Shown piece after piece: positions 13,420 through 14,641 of a DNA stretch of 14,641 nt (position 1 is its first letter; each line of letters opens with the position of its first letter). The DNA comes from Candidatus Moranbacteria bacterium GW2011_GWE2_36_40 (GTDB taxonomy: Bacteria; Patescibacteriota; Minisyncoccia; Moranbacterales; GWC2-37-73), in contig LBRX01000027.1 of assembly GCA_000991645.1 (NCBI GenBank), positions 1-14,641 of the forward strand, given 5' to 3'. A program made the position numbers and the translations under genes. Below the pieces are notes generated by a model. That model was not told where the DNA came from and searched no databases. It saw nothing but the letters and a program-made list of their open reading frames with translations.

Positions 13420-14641
13420 TAATATTGATGGCGAATCAGTTGTGATTACTTGGATAACTGATATTAGCGCTGATTCGCAGGTGGAATATGGAACAGATGC
13501 AAACTATGGAACAAAAATTGTATTAGAAGAGGATAATATTAGTCATAGTGTTACAGTTAAAAGCTTGATTCCTGGTGCAACATATCATTTCCGTGTTCAT
13601 TCAATTGCTCAAACGGAAGGTGTTTCTTCTGACCATTTTTTCACAACATTACCACCACCAGATGCAACAGCACCAATAATTTCTGGAATTGTTTCATCTG
13701 GAATTTCAGATGTAGCTGCGACAATAACATGGAATACAAATAAGAACACGGATTCCATTGTGCATTTTGGAAAAAATGAAAATTATACACGTATTGCTGG
13801 TGATAAAAATGCCAGTGCAAATACGCACAGCGTTTCTCTTGGAGATTTGGATCCAAGCACAACATATCATTATCAAATTGAGGCCAGAGATGAATTTGGC
13901 AATGTATCATTAAGCGCAGACCAAACTTTTACCACGCTTGTTGATTCAGTTGCTTTAAGCATTTCAAATGTGGAAGTTTTGGCAACGACGCAAACAAATG
14001 CCGTGATTAGTTGGGACACAAACAAAGATTCTTCAACCAGGATTATTTATGGCAAGGATCATGATTTGACTTCCAGCAATGAAACTTTGCTTTTTGGAAA
14101 AAATCATTACATCACAATATCAAGCCTGGAAAAAGGAACACAATATTATTACAAAGTTGTTTCTGTTGATGCTGTTGGGAATGTTGAAGAATCAGCAGAA
14201 GAAAGTTTTATTTCTGGCGTCGACCCATCCCTCGATCATCCTCCTTTGGAAACAATAACTTTTGAAGATGAAAATCCTTCAGTTTTGACTGACACAGCTG
14301 CCGTGATTTCTTTTTCAACAGATCAAATCGCTAATTGTTTTGTAAAATACGGAGTAACCTCTGGCTCTGACAACTACACCTACACCCCTGTAGCAGAAAA
14401 AGCCAACACCTTTAACAAAACTCATGCCATTGCTTTGACAGGCATGCTATTTAGCACAAAACATTACTACATGGTTACCTGTCAAGATAACCTAACAACT
14501 CCATCCACAGTGGTTTCTTCAGAAAAAGATTTCACAACTCTGGAAAAGAAATATACTCAAAGTGAAATTACCGGTCTTGATGATTTGGCTCCAACCATAA
14601 CCAACGTTAAAGTTTCAAACGTAAATGGAGAAAATGCTGTT
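12671..14641 (+). CDS. Giant surface protein, third segment (frame 2, open at window end)
   Basis: Frame 2 is open from 12641, with FN3 homology from 12671, through the last base: 657 codons of homologous sequence with no stop. It encodes the remainder of an FN3 (VVVTWTTD and TYHLRAHS motifs), then modules starting at about 12896, 13136, 13420, 13661, 13943, 14221 and 14591. Typical signatures are ATITWNTN, THSVSLGDL and TTYHYQIEARDEFGN. The module after 14221 is more diverged and has cysteines in IANCFVKYG and YYMVTCQD. The first in-frame ATG is near 13360, inside a domain, so this is a continuation of the upstream gene and not a new gene. The true C-terminus, and any cell-wall or membrane anchor, lies beyond the window. 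Confidence 0.8.

Noticed and set aside
12187..13910. Minus-strand ORFs opposite the FN3 array
   Set aside because: They recur at the same place in each repeat copy and have no recognisable domain content; they are shadows of the FN3 coding frame.
10380..14641. CRISPR array or non-coding tandem repeat
   Set aside because: The repeats are about 280 bp (FN3) and about 745 bp (super-repeat), are coding, and have no short repeat-spacer pattern.

Overview
The window looks like part of an AT-rich, streamlined bacterial chromosome, most plausibly from a Patescibacteria/CPR lineage (Parcubacteria-like). This rests on the content: an RNase J with a basic N-terminal tail, a bacterial TrpS, small single-pass membrane proteins, and a giant secreted protein built from IPT/TIG, glycine-rich, kelch and fibronectin type III modules. 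No start codon is preceded by a recognisable Shine-Dalgarno sequence. TGA ends the TPR gene and glycine is encoded by GGN, so the code appears standard (not the TGA=Gly code). The lineage is an inference; no rRNA is present to confirm it.

Layout, all on the + strand. Positions 1-300 are non-coding and hold a near-consensus promoter and a ~160-nt leader. A class II tRNA-Leu(CAG) with encoded CCA follows (302-388). Positions 389-695 are non-coding but contain a foldable three-stem element at 448-537 and a possible 21-codon mini-ORF. RNase J (696-2588) ends at a strong intrinsic terminator, which is followed at once by a promoter and trpS (2730-3719). A second promoter precedes an apparent surface-protein operon: a small anchored protein with a cysteine-rich tail (3901-4524), an anchored TPR protein (4561-5244), and a giant secreted protein that starts at 5293 and runs off the window end.

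The giant gene is the most unusual part. Its N-terminal half has four IPT/TIG domains. Three of them are split at the same loop by a large foreign domain: two ~270-residue glycine-rich inserts and one six-bladed kelch-like propeller. The third IPT/TIG is uninterrupted and acts as an internal control. The C-terminal half is a long FN3 array with a three-module super-repeat of about 742-749 bp. Within one copy of that super-repeat the reading frame breaks twice (after 12206 and after 12670). Comparison with the neighbouring copy shows these are 7-nt and ~13-nt losses, so the gene is three open segments in frames 1, 3 and 2. Either the gene has decayed or varies in this strain, or the repeats were mis-assembled.

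RNase J and TrpS are housekeeping functions. The three downstream genes are co-directional with short gaps, consistent with one transcription unit for a surface structure or adhesin. No mobile element, CRISPR array, rRNA or replication origin was seen.
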